64,000 nucleotides of DNA, taken from assembly GCA_015680905.1 (NCBI GenBank), contig CM027385.1, forward strand, positions 18,110,501 to 18,174,500. The letters are read 5' to 3'. The translations under genes were made by a program, and so were the position numbers. Position 1 is the first letter of the stretch. Each line of letters begins with the position of its first letter. Origin of the DNA: Coptis chinensis. Its lineage: Eukaryota > Streptophyta > Magnoliopsida > Ranunculales > Ranunculaceae. The notes under the pieces were generated by a model. The model was not told where the DNA came from. It searched no databases and saw only the letters and a list, made by a program, of their open reading frames with translations. Of this stretch, positions 44,601 through 57,217 are shown in pieces.

Positions 44601-47148
44601 ACTTCAATCACAATGAGTACTTTATAATGTTTCAAAGGCGAAGTACTTCAGGAAGGCAATCACTTCTGCAAGAAAAGTTGTTTTAATCTACTTGGGTTTG
44701 TTTACTTTTGTGCGAGTTTACTCTAGCTAGTGTTATCAATAATATGATATAGTTGTTCAAAAACGGCACTCATGATACCAAATCCAGCTAACGAAAGCGA
44801 TTTTCATAGTCCTGAAGCTACATTAGTTGATGTATAGCACTGCTTCGGCATTCTCGTTGGAGACTGCACACAGTCATTACATTTTGTTTTCAAAAAAAAA
44901 ATCCATAGTCTTCTAACTTACTTTATCATGCAAATCAACATGACATAGCCTGTAAGTTAGCATCACTCTGCATTCCAACCCACAAAGAAGAGAAAATAAG
45001 ACCATAGTCAATAGACTTAAACCATGACATCATAGGAACGGGTCAACTCCTTCTATACCAACCACATAATTGGGCACTTTTGACAGCGATCATGACACAA
45101 TTGCTATAGTGTTTTTGCAATCCTTTTAGTGGCAATCATTGCCTGATTGCCATTGTCTTTCTTGTGTCCAGCGATTTTACTAAACAACTAATATCTTAGT
45201 CACAAATACCATTTAGTAAAGGCAAAAATTGTCTAGGCAATCCTACTTTCAAATGAACTTTTTGGTTTTGAAAGAGACCCAAGTGCAGGTTCTAGTGAAA
45301 TGGTATTTGTGAAACTCACGACTGAGTTCCCTTTTAGCACTCCTCTTGAATCAAATAGGTGGAATTGGTGGTACTACGGAAAACACACATATGCTAGACA
45401 ATAAATCCTCCATCTCCTAGTCACAGAATTTGTTGGCAAGTAAAACTAACAGATGGCATATAAAACATAATACGTAATGACAATGCACATTCAATAATCT
45501 GGACGGCCTGCTTGTTGATTTTGGAGTGGGTATCAAATCACCGAAGCGTCAGCCCATCAGTCCACTTCTTCCTATGTAGGTTCAACAACATCTTACCCTC
45601 AAATGCATTCATTCTTCCTGAAATTATATTGATTGAGTAGTAATGTCTATTCAACCCATGAATCAATGATCTTTCCATTCATGCCATCCACCTATTTGAA
45701 AAAATGTATATTCATAAAACCTCAAACTCGGTGAATAATCATATATGTTTGATTATGTGTTTATTAGGAGTAGATAATTCAACAAAATCATAGCACCTGC
45801 TCTGCCCTAAAAGCATCAAGCATCATATGAACAAAAACAAATACCAAAATGGTGCATATTTAATAAGCAGATGGACTATCTAATGGACCCCAATCCTGTT
45901 TTGCGTCCTTGTAAAAAATCAAAAACTTAAATCTCTATGCAAAAACACTATAAATTAGAAACATGTTTTCACTTCTTGACATGTAAAAGAATATATAAAA
46001 ATTTGCAAGGGATTCAATTATACGTAAGCCACTTGCAAGGGTTATAATTACCCTAGTGCAACTCAGCAAACTCTTCTTTCTAGATAAACATAGTAGTATT
46101 TTTTTTTTCTTTTTGATAACATAATAGTATAGTAGAAACCATTCTTAATTCTTAAACAATATGACCAATGAAAATAGGGCCTAAACTTACCAATCAAGTA
46201 AAGTGAAATGGACTAAGTAAGAGCATGGAGGGACTTTAGATTGACGTCGTATGTATTAACGATAGTTATTTATTTCTCCTTGTCACCCTCGTTCTTCTGA
46301 GAGCATGTCGTCTCCAACTTTGGAAAGGGTATACATTGCTTATAGATTGGTTATGTACCAACAATGAGAAGCAGATAGATTAAACCCCAAAAGCATTAGC
46401 TCTTAACGAAAAATAGGACAATCTTGTGAATTATATTAAAACTGAATCCGGTTAAGACTCGAAGTTCCTGGGACCTGTGGTGGAGAAGGGATTATAGAGT
46501 ATGAAATTCTAGTGTAAAACATAAAAGACAAAAAAATGTGTATGCTGAATTTAGATGTGGTTTCAAATGAACTTGAAATACCTCGTCTCGGGATAATAGT
46601 GAAAGATTCTCGGTTAGATGTTGTTTCCCCTTTTTTTCTGTTGATTCATTGTTTCCTTTTTTTCTCATGATTTATCGTGACTATGTACTCATCAAATCCA
46701 TACCAGCCACTGCGAATCTGATCGCCCTACATTTGCCTTATTTTGAGATGTTGCAATGGTCCGATTTCCTCGCAGGACGGATTTCCTCGCTGTTGTTTTT
46801 ATCTTCATGGTGCTCTGAGGTGCTACAACAGTCTAACTGTTAAGTTGTATATTTCTTAAGGGTATTGATTTTCTCGTCGTTGTTTTTATCCTCACCATTG
46901 TTTGAGGCTCCACATTGTTGCCCCCAGTGCCAACTTGAAAACTTGTTGAAGTGTTCTTCTGAACATTTTCTGTCTTCCCCTTCTTCACACCACGATCATC
47001 TACGAAATTAAACGTCTCCTATATGCTATTTGGTCCAATATTAAACATCAACTTTGGTTGCTTTTAGCTATGGTAACCCTTATCAAGCGACTATTACGAA
47101 AAACACCAGGAGTTTCTGGGCTTAGTGGCACAGGCAAAAAGTTCATAC
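41611..47148. other. Long AT-rich stretch, no gene recognised
   Basis: Read on both strands. One + strand frame at 41717-42001 has a weak NASNLSKNRFIYSTFG segment that faintly recalls the NKFSYC motif of aspartic proteases, on the opposite strand to the fragment beside it; I do not annotate it. The rest (42.1-47.1 kb) has only short open frames with no family motifs, and scattered A/T microsatellites. It could be decayed transposon DNA or introns and flanks of captured genes. Confidence 0.45.
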
Positions 47149-47494
47149 CTCAGTTGCGTCTCTACGAAGAGCAAGCATGCCAGCTTCAACACATACAACT
47201 TTCAGCTGCGCACCATTAAAATCATCTGTTGAACGAGCTAGCTCTTCAAAATTTACATCCGAATGTACGTTCATTTTTCTTGAATGAATCTGCAATATCA
47301 AAAGTACCCACATCATAACACAGATACAGTGTAATACTACAAAGAAAACTCGTAAACTTTACAGATCAAGAAACCTGAAGAATTCGAGCTCTTGCTTCTT
47401 CAGATGGATGAGGGAACTCAATTTTGCGATCAATACTACCTGAACGTAGGAGAGTACGATCCAAGGTATCAGCTCGATTAGTTGCAGCTATTAC
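47149..47494 (-). pseudogene. RPT5: 26S proteasome AAA-ATPase subunit RPT5 (6A), two-exon fragment
   Basis: Exon 47494-47375 encodes [39 protein letters not shown]; exon 47289-47149 encodes [47 protein letters not shown]. Both have GT-AG borders in the right phase. This is the second region of homology and the lid of the RPT5 ATPase, which unfolds substrates at the proteasome base. Changes from the near-invariant family sequence include LDPAL to LDRTL and SGRLDR to SGSIDR, the latter removing a conserved arginine. The preceding Walker A/B exons and the final C-terminal exon are absent. Captured or truncated fragment. Confidence 0.88.
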
Positions 47495-47799
47495 CTGCAT
47501 TTAACACACGCACAGAAAGGCTCAGCATCCAGATTATCACATGATTATCAGACTCATCCATGAACTCATCAGAGAATCTCAAGGATTGTTTTTAATTTTA
47601 GTCGTGGGTTTTTCTTTTTTTTTTGGGAACATTCGTGGATTTTTTATTTTGGGAACAGTCGTGAGTTTATCTATCTCCCATTTTTTTCTCCATTTTTTTC
47701 ATAATCCCTCTCCTCCTGATTTATCGTGAGTAAAATAGGAGTAAAATAGGGTACTTAAAATTTGTTGAGGTGGACACCCTTAGAGACCAGGAAAAGAGA

Positions 47800-47801
<2 letters not shown>
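47495..47801. other. Spacer right of the RPT5 fragment
   Basis: No RPT5 exon continues here. A direct repeat pair CGTGGGTTTTTC... / CGTGGATTTTTTATTTTGGG lies at 47602-47655. Nothing else recognised. Confidence 0.4.

Positions 47802-47869
<68 letters not shown>
47802..47869. repeat. (AT)n microsatellite, about 34 units
   Basis: Uninterrupted TATATA of about 68 bp directly left of the Helitron-like head. Length in the assembly may be unreliable. Confidence 0.9.
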
Positions 47870-47870
<1 letters not shown>

Positions 47871-48240
47871 ATTCACTAGTTTTCGAACCCGTCCTACGAA
47901 CGGATGCCGTTATATTAAATTATTCTAAAAAATATTAGCAATTATGCAGAGCTATGAGATATATATGAAAATTATATTAATCGCTCATTCAAATTTCTTG
48001 CACCACTCTCAATAAAAAGAAAACACCAAATGTATTGCTTTCTTTTAGTTGTTAGGTTTAATAATTAAAGTGTGATTGAAGTTTTATGAGAATGCTCAAT
48101 GTGGCCAAGATGATATTGAAACTACTTGAATAGCAAGACACTCTCAATCATAATAAAAGAATTATTATAAACACTATTTAAAATGCAAAACTATACTTAT
48201 TGAGACATTATATTCCCCCAACAAATAATGCAACTATATT
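47870..48240. repeat. Head region of repeat complex, first copy
   Basis: Starts ACTAGTTTTCGAACCCGTCC then TACGAACGGATG and TTATATTAAATTATTCT. Its body (TCATTCAAATTTCTTG, ACTACTTGAATAGCAAGAC, ATGCAAAACTATA) recurs at 49655-50015. The opening resembles plant Helitron 5' ends with a CCCGTGC..GCACGGG palindrome (here mutated). Confidence 0.6.
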
Positions 48241-49495
48241 GCGAGGTTAGTTCAATGCATTTGCATCAAGTTTTCGATTTTCTGTTAATTATTCATTGAG
48301 GTTAGTTTAATGTAGTTATTGCATCTAGTTTCCGATTTCCAATTAATTATTCTTTGAGGTTAGTTCAATGTAGTTGCATCAAGTTTTCGATTTCCCATTA
48401 ATTATTCATTGAGGTTATTTAAGTGCAGTTGCATCAAGTTTATGATTTCTCGTTAGTTATTCATTAAGGTTGATTTAGTGCAATTGCATCCAGTTTTCGA
48501 TATTTCATTAATTAGTTTTTTAGATTAGTTCATTGCATTTCCATCCAAGTTCCAATTTCTCATTAATTACTCTTTCAGATTAGTTCAATACATCTACATC
48601 CAGTTTATGATTTCCAGTTAATTATTTTTAGACATTAGTTCGATGTTCAATGCATTTGCATCTAGTTTCAAATTTATGGTTATTTATGCTTTGAAGTTAG
48701 TTCGACCAGTTACATCTGATTTTTTATTTCTAGTTAACTATTCTTTGAGGTTAGTTCAATGCATTTGCATTAAGTAGTTTTCGATTTCCGGTTAATTATT
48801 TTTTGAAGTTAGTTCAATGTAGTTGCATCAAATTTAAGATTTCCCATTAATTATTCATTGAGATTAGTTCAGTGCAATTGCATCCATTTTTCGATGTTTC
48901 GTTAATTAGTCTTTGAGATTAGTTCATTGCATTTGCATACAGTTTCTGACTTCCCATTAATAACTCTTTGAGGTTAGTTCAATATATCTGCATCTAGTTT
49001 TTTATTATTTATGCTTTGAGGTTAGTTCGATGCAATTACATTCGGTTTCTGATTTTTTGTTAACTATTCTTTGAGGTTATTTCAATGCATTTGCATATAG
49101 TTTCTGATTTCCTGCTAATTATTCTATGGGGTTAGTTCAACGCAGTTGCATTCAGTTTTTGATTTTCTGTTAATTATTTGTTGAGATTAGTTCAGTGCAT
49201 TTGCATCTAGTTTTCGATTTTCCGTTAATTATTATTTGAAGTTTGTTTGATGTATTTGCATACCGTTTCCAATTTCTCGTTAAATATTTTTCAAGGATTT
49301 GCATCCAATTTCTAATTTCTCGTTAGTTATTCTCTGACGTTAGTTTAATGCAATTACATCCAGTTTCCGATTTTTAGCTAATTACTTTTTGAGTCTGGTT
49401 TATTGTATTTGCATAAAGTTTCTGATTTCCTGTTAATTACTCTTTGAGCTCAGTTCAATGTATTTGAATCCAGTTTTCAATTTCCTTTTAATTAT
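48241..49495. repeat. Minisatellite array 1, about 55-bp unit
   Basis: Degenerate tandem units of the form GAGGTTAGTTCAATGCATTTG, CATCCAGTTTCCGATTTCC, CGTTAATTATTCTTT. Spacing of the TTAATTATTC and TTGCATC blocks is close to 55 bp over more than 20 units. Units differ from each other by many substitutions and small indels. Confidence 0.9.
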
Positions 49496-50015
49496 CCAAT
49501 GTGGTGTGTAATATTAATTTCAAACAGGACATACAAATAAATTATATTTGATTTACTATGTGGGATCATCAAAAATTATCCAATTCCCGATTTCCCGTTA
49601 ATTATTCTTTAAATTATACATGACTCACTATATGAGATCTTCAAAGATTATCTACAAACGTGTGATGTTATATTAATTATTTTGAAAAATATTTACAACT
49701 ATATATGTAGAACTATTATATATGAATATTATATTGATCACTCATCCAAATTTCTTATAATGTGAAAACCCCGCTATCCATTAAAAAAAAAGAATTCACC
49801 CTTGATAAAACCCTTCAACTTCATTTTGTTGTTTAATAATAGAAGTTTGATTGAAGTTTTGTAAGATTGTCTAATAAGGCGAAGTTCATATTGAAGCTAC
49901 TTGAATAGCAAGACGTTCCCAATCATACGAAAAGAGATAAGATAAACACTATTTTAAATGCAAAACTATATATACTTCTCGAGACATTCCTACAACATAT
50001 AATACAAATATATTT
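49496..50015. repeat. Head region of repeat complex, second copy
   Basis: From about 49655 (ACAAACGTGTGATGTTATATT) it follows 47890-48240 block by block, including TGAAGCTACTTGAATAGCAA and ATGCAAAACTATATAT, then leads again into the 55-bp units. 49496-49654 is unique sequence with one isolated unit. Confidence 0.75.
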
Positions 50016-50905
50016 TGAGGTTAGTTTAATATATTTGCATCCAGTTTCTGATTTTCAATTCCGTTATTTATTTTTTTATGTTAGTTCAATGCAGTTGCAT
50101 CTAGTTTCCGATTTCCCGTTATTTATTTTTTGAAGCTAGTTCAATGCGGTTAGTTCAATGTATTTGCATCTAATTTCCAATTTCCTATTAATTGTTCTTC
50201 GATGTCAGTTCAATGCATTTGCATTCAATTTTCAATTTCCCGTTAATTATTCTTTGAGATTATTTTAATGCATTTGCATCCAATTTTTTATTTCTTGTTT
50301 ATTATTCGATAAGGTTGCATTTGCATCTTGTTTTCGATTTCTCGTTAATTATTGTTTGAGGCTAGTTCAATTAATTTGCATCTAGTTTTCGATTTTCCGT
50401 TAATTATTTCTTGAGGTTAGTTCAATGCATTTGCATCCAGTTTATTTTTTGAGATTAGTTCAATGCAGTTGCATCCGTTTTTCGATTTTCTATTAATTAT
50501 TATTTAAAATTAGTTCTATGCATTTGCATCCTGTTCCCAATTTATAGTTAATTTTTCTTTGATGTTAGTTCAATGCAGTTGCATCCAGTTTCCGATTTCC
50601 CATTAATTTAATCATTGGGGGTTAGTTCAATGCATTTCCAACCAGTTTTCAATTTCTCGACAATTATTTTTTTATGTTAATTCGTTGTATTTGCATCCAA
50701 GTTTTGATTTCCCGTTAATTATTCTTTGAGGTTAGTTTAATACAGTTGTATCCATAGTCTGATTTCTCATTAATTACTTTTTAAGATTAGTTTAATGTTT
50801 GCATTTGCATCAAGTTTCCGATTTTCCGTTAAGTACTATTTAAGGTTAGTTCGATGCATTTGCATCCAGTTTTCGGTTTTCCATTAATTGTTCTTTGAGC
50901 TTAGT
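50016..50905. repeat. Minisatellite array 2, about 55-bp unit
   Basis: About 16 further units of the same family, ending near 50905 (CTTTGAGCTTAGTTTCATG). No open frame is maintained across units, so not protein-coding. Confidence 0.88.
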
Positions 50906-52127
50906 TTCATGTAGTATTATATATATTTTAAAATATTTGTCATTATTGGTTTGCCGTTATTTTTTTTTATACATGTGAGCTTATATTATAATGAATGCAA
51001 AATTTTCTATTATATATTTTGTGATGTTATTTTTTGTATAATTTAATTTTCCACCGTAATTTGTTTTGGTTTGGTATATATATATTAAAATTGGAAATTA
51101 CATAATAGTGTTGAAAAAAAATTTATAAATTCAGAAATTTAATTGGAATATGTCGTAATTACTGTGGTTTTTGAAATCCTTAACAATGACTAAATGTCTA
51201 AATCCCAAAGTGGATGATGATGCATTAAATCTATCCAACTTTATTTGTTTAGGCCCATGTAGACATATAGTGCATACAATGCAAATTTTTTTGTTGTCCG
51301 CTTAGTTTTGGGTGTATACTGTTATTTATTTTATGATTAGTTTACTTTTATTTTTCCTTTTTTGTCCCAGTCACATGTGTGGTTAACAAATGTAGAAAGT
51401 AAATGTTTAGGCAACTCAATTCATTTTTTCCTTCGTTATTTCATTGTCTTTTTCTATAAAGAAACTTTGTTATGTTAAACTTCACCTAAAATTAGTGTGG
51501 AAACTATTCTTTGTGGCGTAAGGGTTTTAGGAAAATCGTTTTCAATGGAAACTATTGTTTTTAGCAATTTAGTTTTTTTACTCCTATTTTTTCGTAATTA
51601 GCTATAATGTTTAGGAAAAGTTGGAGAATTTGTGAAACTCTAGATAAGATTGTTTCCTTCTTTATATCAAATTTTTTCTCCTAATTAGTAATAGAGTTTA
51701 GAAAAAATTGGAGTCTGTATGAGTGCTCTAATTGTCTGATTTTTCCATATTAATCTCCTATTTTTCGTAATTAGTCAAAGAGTTTTACAAATATTGGAGA
51801 CTCTATGAATGCTCAAAAAATAGAGCCAAGAAGGTACAACTATAATATATATGTAAAGATGTGTTCAGTGGTTCCATGTGGGTCGCACACGCCACCAAAT
51901 TAGTCACATCCCACGGCTTTCTTGTGAGATTAGGGTCTGATTTTTTCACAAGTGTCTTACGTGCAGTTCCTGATCATGTAGACAACTCCATCCTTGTGAA
52001 CTTGTTACCAGAAAATTGAGAAAGTTAGGAAGGAGTGGGAGAAAAACTAAAGAAAATACGAAGAAAAATTATGGAAGGCTGAGGATGGGGGATTCCCCCT
52101 TTGAGATAGTTGAGCTTTGATAAACGA
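50906..52127. other. AT-rich DNA left of element C
   Basis: No gene. 51530-51815 contains about three diverged copies of a roughly 120-bp segment (CTCCTATTTTTTCGTAATTAG, TTTAGGAAAAGTTGGAGA, CTCTATGAATGCTC). Confidence 0.45.
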
Positions 52128-53595
52128 TAAAAAAGGTAATTTACCTACGAAATGAACGATAAAACTCAAAACGTAAGTAAACTAAAACTATTTACGATGC
52201 TAGATTGCTTATCAAAGTTTTCTACTCTTAATTCTATCGAAATAGAGTAAAGTAACAAATTCGTTCCACTCCTAGTTCTCTAGCATGGAATGTTTTCTAT
52301 GTCTAATTAATCAGTCTTAAGTTTAATGAGAGCTTTACGAAGGGTGTTATACTACGATACAATATGAAATTGATTATGTTGAATTTAAACTACGAATGCT
52401 ATGGAAATATGATTGTTTTTGAATCTAGATAAAGAATTAGAGGGGAATTGATTCCACCTCGAATCCAACTTAATAACCTAGCATAGATTCTTGTATCTCG
52501 ATTCTTACGTTCTTACGGCAAGAAATTCGAGTTCTAATCCCTAGTGTTCATGGCATTTCTACCAAATACTAACTAGCATGTGAGGTCATCCACCCATTCT
52601 CATAGTGAATCACGACCTTCTAGAGTGGAATAGATTCTACAACGACTCTACACTATACAACTAAGTTTTTATCAAAGCTTCATCAACCCCTCTAATGGAG
52701 GTTTTAGCCTTGAGTCATCAACCCATCATTTCCCATTGAATTAGAACTACACATCATATTAAAATTCTAACTTAACTAAATTAACTAACAATGTTTCAAT
52801 CTATTTAAACTACGAAATGATAATTAACAAGAATTAAAACTAGATCTATAAATTGAAATGACAAAAATCGAAATTGACAAAATAACTATTTTATTTGTCT
52901 AATCAATCAAGAACAATGATTCAAAGACTTAATCTAAAACAAGAATTGAAAATAGAACTAAACTTAATTAATCTACTGAAAACTAGATCTAGAACTAATC
53001 TCTATTTTTAGGTCTAACTAGCTACCATTAACAAAGAGTTAAGCTTTGGTTTTTATACTTTTAGATCCAAAAATCGTGCATGGGCTTGGAGCCATGTTTT
53101 GGGCCAGAGAATCAGGCCCAAAACCCAATTCTTTCAGTCCAAAAAGGCCTCTTCAGATGTAGTTGGCTTCAACAGACTTTTCATCCACTTTTGCTCCTCT
53201 GATTGGATCAAGTTTTAGACCATTCGAAAGCTCTTTCCGAGCCGGTCGTTTTGACATAAGGTAGACCCCATTCCGAGGTCTGAGTCCAAAGATACAGCCT
53301 TTGGAAGTTTTGCTGACTTGTGTGTTGTTTCTGCCTGCGTCGACTTTTCAGCTTTTGACCGGGCTTTAGAAAGGCTTTGACTTCTTGAATCTTGGCTTTT
53401 AATCACAGAACTCCTTAGTAACCGACCTTTGCTCCTTTATCTCGCTAAAGTGGCACATTTCTGCACATAATGGACTTTGAAGCCTGAAATGCATAAAAAC
53501 ACGTAATCAGTGTTAACTCTTAATTATTACTCACATAATTGGTCTAATAGTATGATCAAGTTACAGGTTAAAACTACAGTTTTGGGCTCTTATCA
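52128..53595 (-). repeat. 3' LTR of element C
   Basis: Reads TGATAAGAGCCCAAAACTG from 53595 down to a TTTATCA-type end at 52128 on the - strand, the same family as 16244-17756. TATAAAA complement at 53051-53057. About 1468 bp with several small deletions relative to A. Confidence 0.9.
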
Positions 53596-53634
53596 AACCA
53601 CCCCAAACAGTATTTTGCTTGTCCTCAAGCAAAG
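53596..53634 (-). promoter_or_regulatory. Polypurine tract of element C
   Basis: Complement reads GCTTGAGGACAAGCAAAATA then CTGTTTGGGGTGGTT next to the LTR. Confidence 0.85.
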
Positions 53635-55331
53635 ATGAGAAATTAGAATAAGTGACCAAAAATGGAGTTCTAACTACTCTCGTTTCAACTGAGTCGCGAT
53701 TGCATTGACCATATCTGACAACAGCACCTTAAACCACTAGGAATTCCCTAGTGGACGAAGTTATAGCCTCGTGAGAGTTTTCCAATGAAGGTACTCACAA
53801 ACTTCATCTATACTACAACGACTAAGAAATAAAACTATTGTTTCCTCATTCATGTCTCAACTATCTATACATCTCACTAGCAATTGAATAAGAATAACCA
53901 AGTCAAAACCTAAACTAATATATGCATAATAATCAATCATCTATGATACAAATATATATACTATGAGTAATACTATGAAATGCCTAGCGGGGTTCATTTC
54001 TGAAAACTTCGAATAAGCGTCACAAGTAGGTCCTCACATAAATGTCAAGACAAAACCACTCTGATTTTTCCGCTCAAGTTTAAGCTACTCCGATTGTAGT
54101 GGGCACACTTTACCTTACAATCTCAATGACAACAAGGAAGCCGGGGTCGATCAAACACATCTGCCACTTACTATCACACTAACCTATTCCTAATTGAGCT
54201 AGAGGTCTTTATTAGGTGTTGTGGGGATTAGGAGATGGTTTAAGAAGGAAAGAAATGGATATTCAAAAGGACAAGTCTGAGATAGTAGAGTCTTCATATT
54301 ATGTAACTTAGAGAAAACCTTGTTATTTACTTTTGCTTCTACACTTTGTTTCCATCCTTAGCCTATTTTTTTTTTTTTTTTTCTTTGGCTTTTAACTCCT
54401 TTTATTCTATTTTTTCGAGTTTTTATTTTATTTCTCTTTTATTTTATTTTTCTTTGGATGGAAACTTCTTTTCTGAAGCAATTAACTAACTTTTGTTTAC
54501 ACCGGTTTTTCTCTTCTTCTTTCTTCCTCATTCTATTCTCAGACTTATTCTAAATTGGGTAGGTTGATTTTTTTATTTTTATTTTTTTTTATTTTGTTTT
54601 GTTTTTGTAACAGGGTAAAGGATTTGTGGGTTATGAAAGGCTAAAGAAAGGCTCAGAGGGGCGACTAGCGAAAAATAATTCATAGGTTTGAATTTCTTGC
54701 TTTATCGATCCAAAGAGGGCCTAAATTCTCACTTAGGATACGGCATAGTGATCAAGCAAGTGGACGTGTGATTTCTCTATCCGGATTTTACTTCTCCCTT
54801 GTGTCATTTCTCAAATGTTTCGCTCATATAAGGCTTTAGGCTATATTCTCACAGATTTGTAGAATAAGTACTCTAGCCTATATTTTAAACTTCTGCTAAT
54901 GATCATAGATACCCATGTAATATATTTATAGATAGATGCAAAGATTATTACCTACATATTAACCTAAGTTTCTAACAATTATTCTCGATGCAAAAGCTAC
55001 GTGAGACTTCTAGATTGTTAAGAGCATAGAGAAAGAAATCAATACCAATATTCCTAAGTGTATAGCGCGAAAACTTATTTATTTATATTTTTGAAATTTT
55101 TAACTTGAAAACAGATGCATATTATACATATCTATATCCTAACAGATGCCTTAATTACACGTGTTTCTATGCCCCCTATGAAGAACAAGAAGCATGCTTT
55201 GTCCTCAAAGCATTTAAATAAAGAGGGTAGAAAAATACCATGGAAACGCGTGAAATTCTGGAACCAGAATTAAATTGCTTGGGACATAAGCAGACAATAA
55301 CAAAACTTAAAAACTTACCTTATCTCCCGCT
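53635..55331. other. 3' non-coding region of element C
   Basis: Collinear with the 3' regions of A and B on the opposite strand, with T-rich low-complexity sequence at 54360-54620. An additional TTTGAGGACAAAGC motif (complement at 55197-55212) sits 120 bp after the ORF-B stop. Confidence 0.7.
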
Positions 55332-56240
55332 TTAAACATCCTCCTCCTCATTAAAGAGATGAGGTTCCTTTGCATCCGGCCAGTCCATTATAACTTGCCA
55401 AGCTTGCCGCCATTTATCATCTACTAATGCTAACCTGTTAAGTGTTATTATGTCTGATGGGATGTACGGGGCGACCAAATGAGGCTGCACCTGCCATCCC
55501 GGCCAAGTCATTATTCGCAATGAGTGAACCACCCAATTGGTGGGTCTCATGACTTCAACCCTTTTCCAATCTGTGAATTGTGCACAGAATACATGTAAAC
55601 AACTACGCATGATGCGGCTTACCAAAACAGGCATAAGAAGATACTTACGCCTCATGCTTTGGGCTCTTTTAAGACTAGCGACTAAAACTCGGGGAATGTC
55701 ATATCGGCGACGTCCACCTAAAAGCGAGGAAAATGTCACCAGCCAGATCTTTTCTGAAAATAAACCGCCATTCCCCAAAATATTCATCGGGATGAATAAC
55801 ATGGTGGTGCCTACGTTTAGGGAAAGGCTACCAAGGGCAATGCTATATCGCCCCTGGTCCATTACTCAAAATACCCCTCCCCCATAATACTCATGGAAAT
55901 ATGTATAACCATAAAGGTATGCATTATCGGTCATATATGCCCATGTGTGAACAGGATCAGGTATTGGTAATCCTGAAACTAAAGCGACCACATTTTTATT
56001 GAATTTATGTGTCGTGTCATCGACTACGACGGAGAATTCTTGTTCTCCATCCTGATTACAATAGAATTTAACATGATCATAGAAATAAGCAGTAAGTTGT
56101 GGTGAATATGAATCGTCATCACTTACCAGTAGATGACGCCATCCTAACTGCAGGATCCTGTGTCGGAACCAATGTCCATAGGTCTCGGTTCCCAACACGT
56201 CTTCAAAAGACTGTTTAGGTATGACTATAGGAGATGTCAT
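55332..56240 (-). pseudogene. ORF-B of element C, one in-frame stop
   Basis: Reads from MTSPIVIPKQSF at 56240 to TAG-type stop after NEEEDV at 55332, 302 codons. A single TGA at 55866-55868 interrupts it; both halves are in the same frame, so one reversed codon is all that separates them. Motifs: TYGHWFRHRILQLGW, YFYDHVKFY, ALVSGLPIPDPVHTW, NVGTTMLFIPMNI, LKRAQSMRRKYLL, VMRPTNWVVHSL and an acidic end with DWPDAKEP. Homolog at 3987-4960. No signal peptide or membrane helix is evident, which argues against a true envelope protein. Function unknown. Confidence 0.75.
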
Positions 56241-57217
56241 CTCAACGACTCTTTCAATAGTTCCAAAAATCCTGGAATGACCCTCAGAAAATTGGAATTT
56301 CCGTGTTTACAGATGGCAGGGCGCGGGTGCGCTCACTTTGGGCGCGGTCGCGCTCGTGGGTTTTTGGAATTACAGTGTTTGGGCGCGAGTCACGCTCTGA
56401 GTAAACTTGCTGAAAGTGTAATGGTAGCGCAGGCGCTCTAACGAAGCAGCGCCAGCCGTAAGAATCTTTGAAACGTAAGTTTAAAGGAAAAAGAAGGAAA
56501 AGCTTGGAGTGAAAGGTGCGGGATGATGGTGGGGTGTAGTATGGTTTGTTAGTGCAGAATGAAGGGAGTTTAAATAGGTTCTGAGCTTCCAAAATGAATT
56601 GGCAAGTTCCCAAATTGTTTTAAGGCAATTTCCGAAAATAGAAAAATTTCAAACCCGAAAACGGAAACAAACCATCTTCTTGATTTTCTAAAAATCCTGG
56701 TATCTTTCATACTGGATTTAGAATAGTAACTTCTAAACTTTCCTAGATTTCATGCTACCACCACACAAATCATAGATATGCCGATATCGACCAAATTCTC
56801 AACCTTTCCTCCAAGACAACTTTACAGCAGATGATCATATAACGAATTATGCTCGGTAAATATTACCACCCCCAAACAAGTCCGGGAAGGTGGAATTAAT
56901 GATAAAACAAAAGCGTAACTCGAAAATAACTAATTATATTAAAACTAAAATTTAAAACCAAACAACATAAAACAAACACCTTAATATTTAAATTTAACAA
57001 CCCAATTAAAATCCAACTAATAAAACAAAATCATGAAATAACAAATAACACAAACCGATGGTGAACACCTAGTTATGTGATGAAGATGGACCACGAGATG
57101 GAGATTGGCCCCGGATGGAGAATGGCTTGAACCATCTCGTCCTTCGGCGACAACGCCATGCCTTTCGGACTTCGGCTAAAACAGAATCCTCCACGGGGTG
57201 GTATCGTCGTAGCATCT
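56241..57217. other. Spacer between ORF-B and ORF-A of element C
   Basis: Contains a GC-rich stretch with GGGCGCGGTCGCGCTCGTGG (56338-56357) recalling the GCGCGACCA motifs of the element A leader, a TATA-like CTATTTAAA complement at 56569-56577 about 330 bp before ORF-B, and a polypurine-like ACTTGTTTGGGGGTGGTAA complement at 56862-56880. Confidence 0.55.

Noticed and set aside
48241..50905. CRISPR-like array
   Set aside because: Units are contiguous and degenerate, without constant repeats separated by unique spacers, and the genome is a plant nucleus.
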